From contig CM031555.1 of NCBI GenBank assembly GCA_018466975.1, positions 1,302,001-1,366,000 on the forward strand: DNA of 64,000 bases, in the 5' to 3' direction. Positions 1 through 10,882 of this stretch are shown piece by piece (the stretch's first letter is position 1; each line of letters begins with the position of its first letter). This DNA is from Sparassis latifolia. Lineage: Eukaryota > Basidiomycota > Agaricomycetes > Polyporales > Sparassidaceae. Position numbers and translations under genes: made by a program. The notes under the pieces are model-generated. The model saw only the letters and a program-made list of their open reading frames with translations, was not told the DNA's origin and ran no database searches.

Positions 1-735
1 TCAGCTGGAATACTCTATCGCTGCCAGCAAGGGAACCCGGATTCTGAAGGCTCCAAGTACCGTAGATGCCGTCCGCGATATTTTAAGGAACAACGGCGTG
101 AGGGGCTTGTACCTAGGATTCCGCCTTCATTTCAGTGAGTCCTATCGAGCTCCTCGTTAGCAGGCCATTTGATAACATTTGCAGTACGCGACACAACCGG
201 TACGGCGCTGTATTTCTTCGAGTACGATGGCTTTCGCCACTTGATGGGCCGCGACGCTCTCTCGGGCGAACAAGGACCAACACCAGCTTGGATGCCGATA
301 CCCTCTTCGTTAGTTCCCTTCATGTGTGGCTCCCTCGCTGGTGTGACGTCGTGGGCTATGATCTACCCTCTTGATGTGTACGCACCCCACATAGCTTGCC
401 TGGCTTGCACTAACACTTCTCTAGTGTCAAGACAAAGGTTCAGCAACGCGCGTTGGCCGGTGAGCGTAAGAGGGGCGCATTCGAGACATTGTATCGTCTA
501 ATTCGGGGTAGGTTGTCCTCCGCTGTTGCGTTGCTGTCTCTCTGACTCCCGCCTGGCGACAGGCCCGGACCCGACCGCCCCGAGACCTTTCCTCTTGGGA
601 GTAGCGCGACTATACCGTGGACTAGGGGTCAGTGCGTTGCGCAGTGTTACCACTCATGGCTTGCTCTGGACGATCTTTGATCTCACGGCTGGGTATATTG
701 ACCGGCTCCCTGCGACATCAGAAAGTACAGTATAG
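1..735 (+). CDS. Mitochondrial carrier family protein (5' end outside the window)
   Basis: Solute carrier of the mitochondrial inner membrane; the substrate cannot be told from this piece. Four exons are supported by GT-AG junctions and an unbroken frame: 1-134, 185-377, 425-507 and 563-735. The translation holds a repeat ending with RNNGVRGLYLGF. It then has a membrane segment (VPFMCGSLAGVTSWAMIYPLDV) with the carrier signature P-x-[DE]-x-x-[KR] as PLDVVKTK, split by the second intron. A last repeat contains RLYRGLGVSALRS. About 195 residues are visible against the usual 300, so the first third lies upstream. The family assignment is firm. Basis: motifs seen in sequence plus knowledge of the SLC25 family. 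Confidence 0.88.
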
Positions 736-1244
736 ATACAATGCTAGTCAAACATAGAGGAGACACCAAGCATAATGATGATTCATGAACTTGTACTTAT
801 TAGCATCTGGCGCATGACCCAATATACCGCCAACAAAATTTGGCATCTCTCCGTCCCGTGTTTTTATACCCCAGACTCCGTTAGGCTCGTGGCTTCTAGT
901 AGGGGCACTCAAAGAGGGTAGACGCTACTGGTGACTTCTGTTACCGCTTTTATTCCGACATACGTCCTCGGATAAATCTCAGGCGTTCGAGCCTGCTGTC
1001 AGATTTCGCGATGCCTCTTGCGCTAGAAACGCGCACCATGCATATGCATGACATTCGTCAATCCGTTAACCCTTGACGCTCATCAGGATCATCTCCAGCG
1101 CGCCACGCTAAAGACAAACAGCTGCTCCTTGTCCAGATGTCCTGTTCACAATCTGTTACTGGCGTTGCAAGTCAAGGGGTAACCCTTACCTTCGTGTCCT
1201 ACAGTGTACAACCGCACTCGAGGGGTCATCGGTAAATATTCCGG
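736..1244. other. Intergenic region between convergent genes
   Basis: This stretch separates the stop of the carrier (+) from the stop of the RRN6-like gene (-). It presumably holds both 3' untranslated regions. I see no coding frame, RNA gene or repeat in it. Confidence 0.5.
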
Positions 1245-4200
1245 TCAAAATCCGCCTATCCGCTTCTTGGCGAGTTTTTTCTTCGCTGGAAACGGTCGTC
1301 CACCGTGAGGACCGGGAAGCACCTGAGTGCTCGTCATGAAGTTCTGAGACGAGGGAGGTGCATTCCAGCCACCCTCCTCGGGTTGACTGCCACCGAGTAT
1401 GACTTCTTGTGAGCGGGCACCAGTGAGTGGTTTCCGCGTAACAAGGGATTGGTGACTTGTGGCGATGGCGAAAGGTGCCATTGCAGAGGATGCAAGGACT
1501 GGAGGCGGCCGCTGGGACTGTATACCCAAATCTTCCATGAGAGGTTGAGCGACCTCCGGCTTATATCTCGTTCGGCGCTGCTGCACCTTGGGAACACCAT
1601 TGGAGATCTCGTAGAGATCATGGTTGCTGAATGTGTCAGGATCTGCGCCGATATCCCAATCCTTCAGCAGCAGCCGCACACCGAGTGACAACGGAAGATC
1701 CCGAGACGATTCTGCCGGAGTCCGTTCTGTCTTCCCCCTGGTATAATATTCGACAGATCGCTTGTCGACAGGGCGCAGGAATCCAAATGTTACTGGAGGT
1801 GGCTCTGCATCTTGAAGTGACATGGCCTCCGTAGCACGGGACATCGTTTCCAGAACGTTGTCCAAGTTGGGATCTATTCCATCCTTCGGCTCACCCGCTC
1901 GCATAAAGGGATGGGGGGCGAATACGTTTGACGACAGGGACAAGTCAAGCAAGAGCTGCTCCCGAGATTCAGACTCTCTTCGATAGGATACGGCAGGCCG
2001 ATCTGTGTCAGAATCAAGATTATACTGCTTGAGACGATCGACTGTCTTTTCCAGGTGCTCTTCCATGTCGGGAATGAAATGATGCAAAAACGGTGCGATG
2101 TTCATATGCCAACGTGAAGACTTGGCGAGCTGTTTGACCGGAATGCGATCTTGCACCAATGCACGGTAACCACGAACAGAGTTCATAGCACTTTCTGTCA
2201 AGATGTCACTTCTGGTGGCCTGAAGTGGATGGGCACCCGAACGTAACGAAATGTCATATCTTTTTTTGTAATTAGTGAGAGAACCACCACAGAAAAGAAG
2301 ACGGAGATTACGTAGTCAGGATGTGTTCAACGGGCACATCAGAATCTTGCAAGAAGGAGGGCATCTTGTCTAAAATTTGATACACGGCTTCACCATCCCC
2401 TGCTGGCAAATCTGCCTCGCTGAAATGGAAAATCCCTGAGCAGCTAAGTTAGAGGAGAAACATGCGGCACAGATGGACTTTACTTTTGTAAGCAGGTCGA
2501 AGGTCGACTTTGCTGAAAGTTTGCGCTCCCAAGGGGCCATTGTTGGGTCGTGAAGTCTTCACCTGTGCTTCCAAATTCAGGACATCTACAGGCCACTCTA
2601 CCCTCTGGTTGTCAATACGAGTGACGTCGCCGGCTTCACCGGTGGGAGATAATTCGAGGTTGAGGAGACTAATACTACCACTTTCACTGAGCTGCATGAC
2701 GCTGATGTCTCCGTCATTGGTGTCCGCTGGATGCTGAACGAAGGCATGTCCGAGATAGCGGCCATCGGGAGTGCGGACTGGAGGCAGGCAGTATGGTGGA
2801 ACGTTCACATATACCAGATTGTGGTCTGTGCCCGAGACATCGTAGACCGTCACTAATCCATTACAACGTGAGGTAAGGAAGGTCAGAGGAGCTACGCCAA
2901 TGTCAGCAATCTTGTCCTTGTGAGGTGGAGAGATGTTCACATTGCATTAGCAGTCGGGTATATGTAGTGAGCGTTCTGTCAGAACCTCTCCCGTGCTTCA
3001 TCCCAAGCAATGGCGTGCCGGGACGCCGCTCATCTATCCAGACGACTTCATCACTTGTTACAAGGCGTACCTCATGGTCTTCTGATCGACCTTCGATGGA
3101 AATAAGGAAGTCTTCTGCATTTGAGGCATGATAAAGTACAGAGGAGCTATCGTGCGCCTGTTGAAGCTGTTAATGCATTGTGGTTCAATATGGACACAGC
3201 CGCTGTACTTACCCTGAGATCCAGGTGTTCAGCATATTTCCTACCCATGAGCAAACAACTATAATTATCCTTCCAAGTTCCTATTCTCCAGTATTGTTCC
3301 TGAGGATCAGCTTGAGACGACGTCGGTTGAGTATATAATCGTTCGCTAGCATATTTTCATGAGTCAAAACAAAATATTCATCCAATGAGACTAACATGAA
3401 TTTTTGACCCCGCGGAACACTGCATTGATAGACGGTGCCCTCCTGGTTGACAAGTAGTAGTGAACCGTGTCTGGTGGACGTAGTTGGAAGTGTCATGTCC
3501 ATAACTAACTTGTCGCCAACATCCGATCTAGCGACTACCGCTAGCTCGTGCATCTGTACAGCAGCCGATCGGCTGTCCCCCATGGGCTTCACCTGGAGTA
3601 AACTTGTTGCAGCATAGGTTCTGACACCCAGAACAGTCTCTATAACATCAGCCTTCAACGCTACTATGCAAACTTCATTGCTGACAGCTAATACGTACCG
3701 GATCTTTCGCCCTCGGTTGACGGTGCAGGGGACAAGATTTGCTGTATGGGAGTTTGAAAGGACTTTATAGGCTTCGCAGAGCTTCTCAGCGAAATATGAT
3801 CTCTCTGAGTAAATATAAGCGGAGATACGTCTGCAGAGTCTGTGCTGAGCAAACAACTCGACGCAAGATGCTAACTGGACTTACTTAAATCGCAGTATGA
3901 CTCACCCATGGGGAACGCTAAATATGTACCCTCTTCGCGATTCCCAGTGTAGAGAGAAAACACTTCTAGCATACTTCCCGCAAGAGGGTCAAATTTACGC
4001 AGTTCGTGAAAAGCTCCGGCATCTGCAGCTATCTCGTCTCTGATAAGTTCAGAGGGAATGTCAACATCTGGGTAATATGTCCGCAAAAAATGTGCCTAAA
4101 ACAGCTAATTAACATGCTTCCTCTTCACAATAATTGATAGCATACTCCTTGTTCTGCTCGTTGAGCGACAGATAGGTCTGATACATTCGAGAGGTGCTGC

Positions 4201-4499
4201 TGCGTCTGGGGGAAAACTTCGATCGGGTCCTGCTTTGAGAAGAGCCTGCGCCCTAAGCAAAGTCAGAGTAAACCAGATACTTGATCAGTAGGCTCACCGG
4301 AATTTTTCTCACATAGAAATGACCAGTGAAGGCGATCCGCATAGCGCCGCAAGGTTGCCGACGTTAAAGATCCAGGCTCAACGGAAGGGTATCTCCATGG
4401 ACTCTCCTTTACTGTCTTCTTTCCCTTCTGACGGACAATAGTTACGCTCGTCTTCGTTTCATCAGATGGCCAACGATCTACGACACTTTCTGAGGACAT
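1245..4499 (-). CDS. RNA polymerase I-specific initiation factor, RRN6/TAF1C-like
   Basis: Probable core-factor subunit that brings RNA polymerase I to rDNA promoters in the nucleolus. It is a multi-exon minus-strand gene. The first recognised exon (start 4499) continues over introns into LRTYYPDVDIPSELI, a long beta-propeller-like middle, then TSDEVVWIDERRPGTPLLG and a last 318-codon exon. That exon ends in a lysine-rich tail finishing KKRIGGF. The VVWIDER..G.PLL motif and the Lys-rich GF tail are what I associate with RRN6/TAF1C proteins. The start is uncertain because the frame stays open upstream of 4499. Exon borders in the middle were not all resolved. It could be another WD-like nuclear protein, but the motif combination favours RRN6. 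Confidence 0.62.
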
Positions 4500-4655
4500 A
4501 GCCTTGGAGGAAGGTGACTTCGCATAATTTGGGGAGGAACGTGTCTGGAGTCCTTTACGGACGCGTCGTGTGCACGTGAGCTGAAAGTGGTGTCAGAAGT
4601 CCGATCCGCGCAAGGGGCATGCATAAATCGGATTTAAGACACAGGGTCAGAAAAT

Positions 4656-4691
4656 CCGGTTAAGCACCCTTGAGACCCCCCCCCTCCCCCC
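4656..4691 (+). repeat. C-tract repeat, copy A
   Basis: Begins CCGGTTAAG, has a diverged 12-base middle, then a C9-T-C6 tract. A closely similar block in the same orientation occurs at 5408-5442. The two copies flank the decayed PHD gene. Confidence 0.5.
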
Positions 4692-4807
4692 GTGGGAATT
4701 TCCCACGGTCCATATATGGAAGGTTTCTGTATGTTTTCGCGTGGAGAGTAGAGACAAAGGTTTTTCGATGCATATACTATCAATATAGCTCTGTAACTAC
4801 ACGCGGA

Positions 4808-5360
4808 TCAATACATTGTTCTCCTTTTCTTGTGCGCATGAGATTTCTGATATTTTGCATGGCATTCATCCATGCAAAACCATGGGCCTTTCGGTGGCTC
4901 CAGGAGGTCGACACATTCAAAGTGGTACTGACAGCAGGATAACGCGGACGTGAGATGCAACGACGAAAAATAATGATAAGTCAACACACCCATTGCTTAC
5001 AGCCAGATGTACTGCCTCCCCGATTCAGGACCTTGACACCAGCAGAACGTCTCCTCGTGGGATTCCGAGTTTACTGGCTCCGTCGAGTGCTGGGTTGCTA
5101 TGTCGATGTCCAAATCCTCTTCGCTCTCAGGTAGAAGCTTAGGATCAATAGGAATATCCAACCGGTTGGTTACAGGTTGAGCCCGCAACGCTAGATCAGG
5201 ACCGTCCAGCTGATAGGTAGATGGCTCGCCCGTGGGACTCGAGGGTAACAGCTAAAGATTTGAGATGTTGGTGTTAGAGTAATGAAAACAATTAAAGCTT
5301 AAAGGACTGTGCTCACCACAACTTATATTCGTGAGACTGCTGGCCCCTTCCGACCGACAT
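4808..5360 (-). pseudogene. Decayed PHD-finger protein gene
   Basis: Remains of a chromatin-reader zinc finger. A possible start lies at 5360 (MSVGRGQQSHEYKL). An acidic segment follows (LLPESEEDLDIDI), then the first zinc knuckle in TFCWCQGPESGR. The distal part lies in a different frame: CKQW joins over a good GTGTGT...CAG intron to YHFECVDL and then GPWFCMDEC. The order matches an ING/BYE1-type PHD finger (C-x-C ... C-x4-H-x2-C ... W-x-C). However, the third cysteine is a tryptophan codon, the fourth knuckle position is lost, and the two halves are out of frame. I therefore call it a pseudogene. A sequencing or assembly deletion near 5000 is the alternative. Confidence 0.5.
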
Positions 5361-5407
5361 GGTGCTTAGGATATTTTATGCAGGTTTTAAATATATATAT
5401 ATAATTT

Positions 5408-5442
5408 CCGGTTAAGGGCCTCGGAGGCCCCCCCCCTCCCCC
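5408..5442 (+). repeat. C-tract repeat, copy B
   Basis: Direct copy of the block at 4656-4691: CCGGTTAAG, a diverged 12-base middle, then a C-rich tract interrupted by one T. It sits upstream of the PHD-like start, in the short space before uL3m. Confidence 0.5.
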
Positions 5443-5538
5443 TACCCTGTGTCTCGGAATCTGCCGGTGCATGCCCCTTGGATCCGCGTCTCTAAATTTC
5501 GGCAAGTGGCACTCAAGCCATCATTTCTGCAAAGTACT

Positions 5539-6701
5539 ATGCTCAGGCTGTGGGCTGTGGGCCAACGTCCTCATTCTCTTCAGTGCAGATGGCTTCACTC
5601 CACGTTTGTGGCCAATGCTGCGGCAACCACTTCGGATGCTCCGGCAGCACCAAAATGGACACCTCAGTCCATACGCACTGGCTTGATTGCTCGGAAACGG
5701 GGTATGACCGCAATGTGGGATGACCACGGTGCAAGATATCCGGTGACGGTCCTTCAGGTATTTTTTGTTATTATGTGCTTGCGAAGGGTATGCTCAATGC
5801 ATTGCCGTGTCATAGTTGGAGAACTGCCAAGTCACCGCGAACATCAAGACAGCGCGTAAGGACCACTCGGAATATCACGCGGTTCAAGTCGCTGCGACAG
5901 ATAGACCAGCGAAGACTGCTACTGCGCAGATGCTTGGTCACTACAGGAAAGCTGGAGTTCATCCTAAACGAGTTGTGAAGGAATTTTCAGTGACTCCTGA
6001 CGCACATGTACCTGTCGGTACGTGTCCGAGATATGGCTTATCGTTTACGGCTAATTCCTACGGATTCCCACAGGTACAACTCTTTCTGCGATACATTTTG
6101 TTCCAGGGCAGTATGTCGATGTCATTGCAAACTCGTTCGTCTCGTATCCCTGTGAATCGGCTATTACGCTGAACTTCTTTCGCTAGTATTGGTAAGGGGT
6201 TCCAAGGAACGATGAAGAGGTGGAACTTCAAGGGTCTCCGGGCAAGTCATGGTGTGTCTATATCACACCGTTCAGCCGGAGCTATTGGCGCACATCAAGT
6301 TCCGTTCGCTCTTTCTCGTATTTTGATACAGCCGCTCACAGCACTACTCTCAGGACCCTGGTCGTGTATGGCCAGGGAAGAAGATGGCCGGTCGACTTGG
6401 AGGTGAACGTACAACGACTCAGAATCTCGCCGTCGTGCGTGTCGACAGCACTCTGGACCTCATTTTCGTACGTGGTTGCGTACCAGGATTTGACAACGCA
6501 CATGTCATGATACGAGATGCGAAGAAGAAGATGACCCGCGATGCGCACGTCAACTATATGAAGGCTATAACTGACAAGGTGCTCCCCAAAGGAGTGAACG
6601 ACTTGCCGTTCCCAGCAGGGACACAAGAGATGGCAAGGGTACTGCCTCCCGTCATTGCTGCTCCGACGCATCGTAGGAGTCCTTTCCTTCCTAGAACATA
6701 A
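5539..6701 (+). CDS. MRPL9: Mitochondrial large ribosomal subunit protein uL3m
   Basis: Structural protein of the mitochondrial 54S subunit. Five exons give an in-frame 313-residue protein: 5539-5757, 5816-6017, 6074-6134, 6187-6298 and 6354-6701. The basic N-terminus with RWLHST looks like a mitochondrial targeting sequence. Family hallmarks are [26 protein letters not shown] and [12 protein letters not shown]. The protein ends with [18 protein letters not shown], typical of fungal uL3m. Every junction is GT-AG and the summed exon length is a multiple of three. The gene ends about 200 bases before the transposon at 6911. Confidence 0.93.
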
Positions 6702-6901
6702 ACCATTTTTTTGTTTCCGCCAAGCGTTCATCGTGAATCTAATTTCTCGTATGGAAACACAGCCCGGTGTGACGATAGTCAAACGTTCATCGGAATTTCT
6801 CGCACGCTCGAATCAGTTTTCCCGCTATATTTCTCCTGTAAGTGGTCTGATCAAAGATTGCTCGTGCAGCGCCGTCGACATGCAAGAGCGGTGCATAGTG
6901 T

Positions 6902-6910
6902 GAGCGCTAC
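6902..6910 (+). repeat. Left 9-bp target-site duplication of the transposon
   Basis: GAGCGCTAC lies immediately outside the left inverted-repeat end and is repeated exactly at 10883-10891, immediately outside the right end. Both copies are in direct orientation, as expected for a target duplication. Confidence 0.85.
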
Positions 6911-7065
6911 CAGGCTCCTAAAACCATCCGTCGTTACAGCGTTCTCGCTCCTTTATCCTAGCACGCATGTTTTAGGAGATCATGTGATATATGTTTTATG
7001 AGACTTACCCTTTTTATCGAAAATTACCGGATTAGGACGAGCACTAAGAGGAGGAGAACGCTGTA
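6911..7065 (+). repeat. Left terminal inverted repeat, outer part
   Basis: These 155 bases match the reverse complement of the outer part of 10697-10882 without a mismatch that I can see. The remaining 31 bases of this repeat resume at 7648-7678, beyond the inserted small element. Confidence 0.88.
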
Positions 7066-7645
7066 AGACGGCTGGCCAAACTCGTCATCCGGATTGTTCC
7101 GAGCTTATGCAAGCCTACGTTTCTCGCAGGAACTTTGAGGTAAACCCTACCGTAGGTCTTATTTTGTGGGGCACGAGCAGCCCCAAACTGGTTGCTTGTC
7201 GCGCGCCGCAGCGCACCCACTGCCTCACAACATCATGCAAAGATATCAGAGAATGGAAGAATATTTACTCTTAGGTGCTCAAATTTACTCCAGTTAAATG
7301 AGGAGGCCCCAATCATGCATCACTGTCAGTCTGCCAGTGCAACAATTTTGGTAGTTGACTGCCTGAGGGAGGTGAAGTTGAAGGTGCAGCTTGGTACCTA
7401 CTGATGCTTGCAGAATGAGGAAACACCCATCTGACATTAGCTCCGGCCTTTGCGAGTCTCTTTCCCATGCCCGCGCGATGTTGTGAGGCAGCGGGCGCGC
7501 TGCGGCGCGCGACAAGCAACCAGTTTGGGGCTGCTCGTGCCCCACAAAATAAGACCTACGGTAGGGTTTACCTCAAAGTTCCTGCGAGAAACGTAGGCTT
7601 GCATAAGCTCGGAACAATCCGGATGACGAGTTTGGCCAGCCGTCT
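7066..7645. mobile_element. 580-bp foldback element (MITE-like) with TA target duplication
   Basis: Starts AGACGGCTGG and ends CCAGCCGTCT, flanked by TA on both sides (7064-7065 and 7646-7647). Removing the element and one TA restores exactly the sequence of the intact right inverted repeat of the host transposon, so borders and duplication are certain. The two 169-base arms (7066-7234 and 7477-7645) are inverted copies with about two visible mismatches. The 242-base centre has no coding frame I recognise. The TA duplication points to mobilisation by a Tc1/mariner-type transposase. Confidence 0.9.
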
Positions 7646-7647
7646 TA

Positions 7648-7678
7648 AGATAGACCCAGTTCAAACCCGACCACTATC
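7648..7678 (+). repeat. Left terminal inverted repeat, inner part
   Basis: Continuation of the left inverted repeat after the 580-bp insertion. It runs to CCACTATC, after which left and right ends diverge, although both carry CACGTG and GTCAC motifs just inside. Confidence 0.8.
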
Positions 7679-8123
7679 ACGTGACCCATTTTGTCACGCT
7701 TACATTCTTTTGGCGGACGAGAAGGAAAGAATTTCTTATTTCTCAAGCATCATCACCTTCAAGGTAAAAGTAGGACCACAATCTTATTAAGAATATTTTG
7801 CTTCAAATAATTGTGGTCTCCGACTTTTGAGAAATCTCACACACTGAGAGAAATAAGATAAAATTTTACAATATGGACATGTTAAGTAATTACCACATTT
7901 CTTGCCTGTGGCGACACGATCCTTCTCCACTTTCATGGCGAACGAAGCTCGCGCACCGCGCCTATTGCAAACCTCGGGAACCATGCAAAAAAGAGTGTGC
8001 CAAAGACAGGATAGTGAAAAGGAAAACAAAGAAAATGTGAGTAAGTTAGTGCAATCTAGGCTTACAATACTCACCATTACTACAGGAACCACCTTCCGAA
8101 CTTCTCGCCCAGACCGCAGATAG

Positions 8124-10127
8124 TTGCGGGATACATCACCTGCAGATAAGCAGTGCACGACATCACACAGTGCCAGCGCCAGGGCAATACCACCGAGCGC
8201 CGGCACTGGCATGCATGGGCCACTTGCATTGGAACTCTCTGGCCACGAAGGTGTTGTGGAACAATATCAGATTCAAAATGCAGAGGACACTATGACTGTA
8301 CCTGATAATGCCAGTGCATTCCCTACATCCAAATCACATCCCTACATACCTCCACCCACCATTGAAGATGCAAATTCTGCTTTAAGCGACATACTGGCAT
8401 TGCTCCGGCCACAGCGGAAAAATGGAAAGGGAACAAAGCCATTTGATGGTGATGATTTCCTTCATCGGCGCATGGAGCAGATGAGAATGTTGCTGTGGTT
8501 CTATGTCAGTGGAGAGCCACCAGCCTGGATTGATGCATCATTCAAAGTTGCATATGCATACCAGAAAGGTGCAAAGGCTTTGCGCACGTGGACACGATCA
8601 TTCTTGGCTGACCGGCATAACCTTCCAACCAATCCATATGGGAAATGGAACAACTCAATGCTACAGAAGGGGGACCTAGCATCAGCAATCGGAAGACACC
8701 TGCAAAGTATTGGCAAATATGTTCGTGCTATGGATGTTATGGAGTTTGTTAACAGTGCGGAGACACAGAGTGAATTTGGACTCACAAAAGGTATTTGTCT
8801 CTCAACAGCCCAAATGTGGATGCATGCAATGGATTACCGCTGGCGCAAGACCCCACATGGACAATTTGTTGATGGACACGAGCGTGCAGATGTTGTCAAT
8901 TACCGGCAGGAAATATTTCTGCCATTAATAGCCGAGCTGGAATATAACGCACGTCGTTGGAGCCGAGATGGTCTTGAGGACATTGATCAGAACGAACCTC
9001 GACCTCGTAATTGCCGTATGGTGTTTTGGTGGCATGATGAGTCAGTCTTCTATGCAAATGATCGTCGCTCAGTGCGTTGGGTGCACGAAACTGAAACCGC
9101 AGTGCCGCAGGCAAAGGGAGAAGGCGATCAATCATGGCGGCAGACTTTGTCTCGGCAGACTATGGCTGGGGTGCTCTAAAGATGGGACCAGATCAACCCG
9201 AATACTTTTCAAACCGGGAAAGAATAGAGAAGGCTACTTCACCAATGAACGTATCCTCGAGCACTGTACAATGTTGATGGACATAGCATCAAGAGACTAT
9301 CCAGATGATGACCATAGTATAATACTCGACAATGCACCAACTCACCTGAAACGCGCTGACGATGCACTTTCCGCTCGCAAAATGCCCAAATTCCCACCAA
9401 AACCTGGCGCTCCAAACTTTGGTGTTATGACAAATGTTATTGGCGAGAATGGCAAACCTGTATATGGCACTGATGGGAAGATCCTCAAACGATGGATGCG
9501 AATGACAGAAGGAAAGTTTGCAGATGGCAGACCACAATCCTTGTACTTCCCACCTGGTCACGAGCGCGAGGGACTCTTCAAGGGTATGGCAAATATCTTG
9601 GAAGAACGTGGCTACAAGGGTGTTCAAAATTTGAGATATGAATGCCCCAGTTTCAAATGCCCCCCTGGACAGGAAAGATGCTGCTGTAGAAGAATGCTGT
9701 ACAACGAACAAGACTTTCGAGATGTCGAGACATTAGTGGAGACTCACTGCAAAGCTCGTGGTTTCCATGTGATCTTTCTCCCGAAATTTCACTGTGAGCT
9801 CAATCCTATCGAACCTTGCTGGGGATTTGCAAAACGTGTATACCGCCAGTTCCCGCCTTCAAAGTTGGAGGCCGATCTTGAGCGCAATGTGGTCAAGGCA
9901 TTGGATGCAGTCCCACTCGAAAGCATGCGACGGTGCGTTCATCAATTCTGATGTGATGTGATGTGACTCAGATCACACACAGCTTCTACACTCGCGCACA
10001 ACGCTTCATGGATGCTTATCGCAAAGGTTTGAATGGTAAGCAAGCTGCATGGGCGAGCAAGAAATATCGCGGCCATCGCATCCTCCCAGAGAGCATCCTC
10101 GAGGAACTTGAAGCTGCAAAGATATAA
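8124..10127 (+). pseudogene. DDE transposase, IS630/Tc1/mariner-like, frameshifted
   Basis: Transposase of the surrounding element. The first frame holds the N-terminal half up to FWWHDESVFYANDRR (first catalytic Asp/Glu region). The third frame carries MAADFVSADYGW from 9134. The second frame then carries SIILDNAPTHLKRADD (second Asp) and FHCELNPIEPCWGFAKRVYR (last acidic residue). Two single-base losses within about 50 bases near 9130-9175 break the reading frame. A GT-AG intron (9933-9982) joins a last exon (DAYRKGLNGKQAAWASKKYR) ending at 10127. The N-terminus is unresolved: an exon from ATG 7935 may belong to it. The LDNAPTH and NPIE-x2-W motifs are those of the DDE_3/IS630-Tc1 group. 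Close relatives are frequent in Agaricomycete genomes, to my knowledge. Confidence 0.85.
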
Positions 10128-10219
10128 CTTATATTCATAGTTCAACTATCTTGTATACTTTCATTCTTGTGTATATTCACTATGTTTCTACCTCATACAC
10201 TGAGAACGCTGACTCATTA

Positions 10220-10597
10220 GGGGCGTTCAGTTGTATCTGCGAAAGCGGCTTTCGTCGCTTTCTCAGAAAGCAGCTTACCGGCACATGACTTTTGCGTGAT
10301 CCGAGGATCATGTGCAGACTGAGAGTATATGCTAGGGTTAGCGATGGGTCCCCGGAGTTTGTGAGGTTTTCCACCGGAAACCCCCGATGTTTCCACTTGA
10401 GGGGTTAGCTTTCCCAGATTGGGTCTCCAGCCACCATCGGCGGCCCGGCAAACGTTTGCATTTTCCCAACCCTAGCTAACCCTAGTGAGTGATCACAGTC
10501 ACGGCTAGAACGCAACAATGTGCACATGATGCTCAGGTCATGTGGTCTTAAGCAACAGCGACGAAAAGCCGCTTTCGCAGATACAACTGAACGCCCC
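10220..10597. mobile_element. 378-bp MITE-like element with TA target duplication
   Basis: Starts GGGGCGTTCAGTTGTATC and ends with its complement, with TA on both sides (10218-10219 and 10598-10599). The inverted ends are about 39 bases long with a single-base indel in a T run. There is no coding capacity. It sits inside the larger transposon, downstream of the transposase. Its end sequence differs from the 580-bp element, so it is a separate family. Confidence 0.82.
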
Positions 10598-10696
10598 TAT
10601 TTTATGTCGACGCTCCTGCCGCTGTCGTGCGTTCAGTGCCTTTTCGGGACTTATCCAGGCGCTAAGTGGGTTGCACGTGAGGTGTCACAGTGTGAC

Positions 10697-10882
10697 GATA
10701 GTGGTCGGGTTTGAACTGGGTCTATCTTACAGCGTTCTCCTCCTCTTAGTGCTCGTCCTAATCCGGTAATTTTCGATAAAAAGGGTAAGTCTCATAAAAC
10801 ATATATCACATGATCTCCTAAAACATGCGTGCTAGGATAAAGGAGCGAGAACGCTGTAACGACGGATGGTTTTAGGAGCCTG
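10697..10882 (-). repeat. Right terminal inverted repeat (186 bp, intact)
   Basis: Reverse complement of 6911-7065 plus 7648-7678. This copy has no insertion and so shows the empty site for the 580-bp element. Confidence 0.9.

Larger units (their letters stand above)
6911..10882. mobile_element. DNA transposon, 3972 bp, with 186-bp terminal inverted repeats
   Basis: The ends read CAGGCTCCTAAAACC... and its complement, flanked by a perfect 9-bp duplication. The left inverted repeat (6911-7065 plus 7648-7678) is interrupted by a smaller element. The right one is 10697-10882. Both total 186 bp and appear identical base for base. Inside lie a broken DDE transposase and a second small element at 10220-10597. 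It inserted between uL3m and the inositol 5-phosphatase gene. Long inverted repeats with a 9-bp duplication recall Mutator-like elements, but the transposase looks IS630/Tc1-like, so the superfamily is open. Confidence 0.85.

Noticed and set aside
6890..6910. Reading AGCGCT on both sides of the transposon as an outward extension of the inverted repeats
   Set aside because: AGCGCT is palindromic, so it can align either way. The direct alignment GAGCGCTAC is perfect over 9 bases and abuts both ends exactly, whereas the inverted alignment needs two gaps.
7771..7822. Imperfect palindrome around CCACAAT/ATTGTGG as a further nested MITE
   Set aside because: The arms are short and gapped, and no target duplication could be found.
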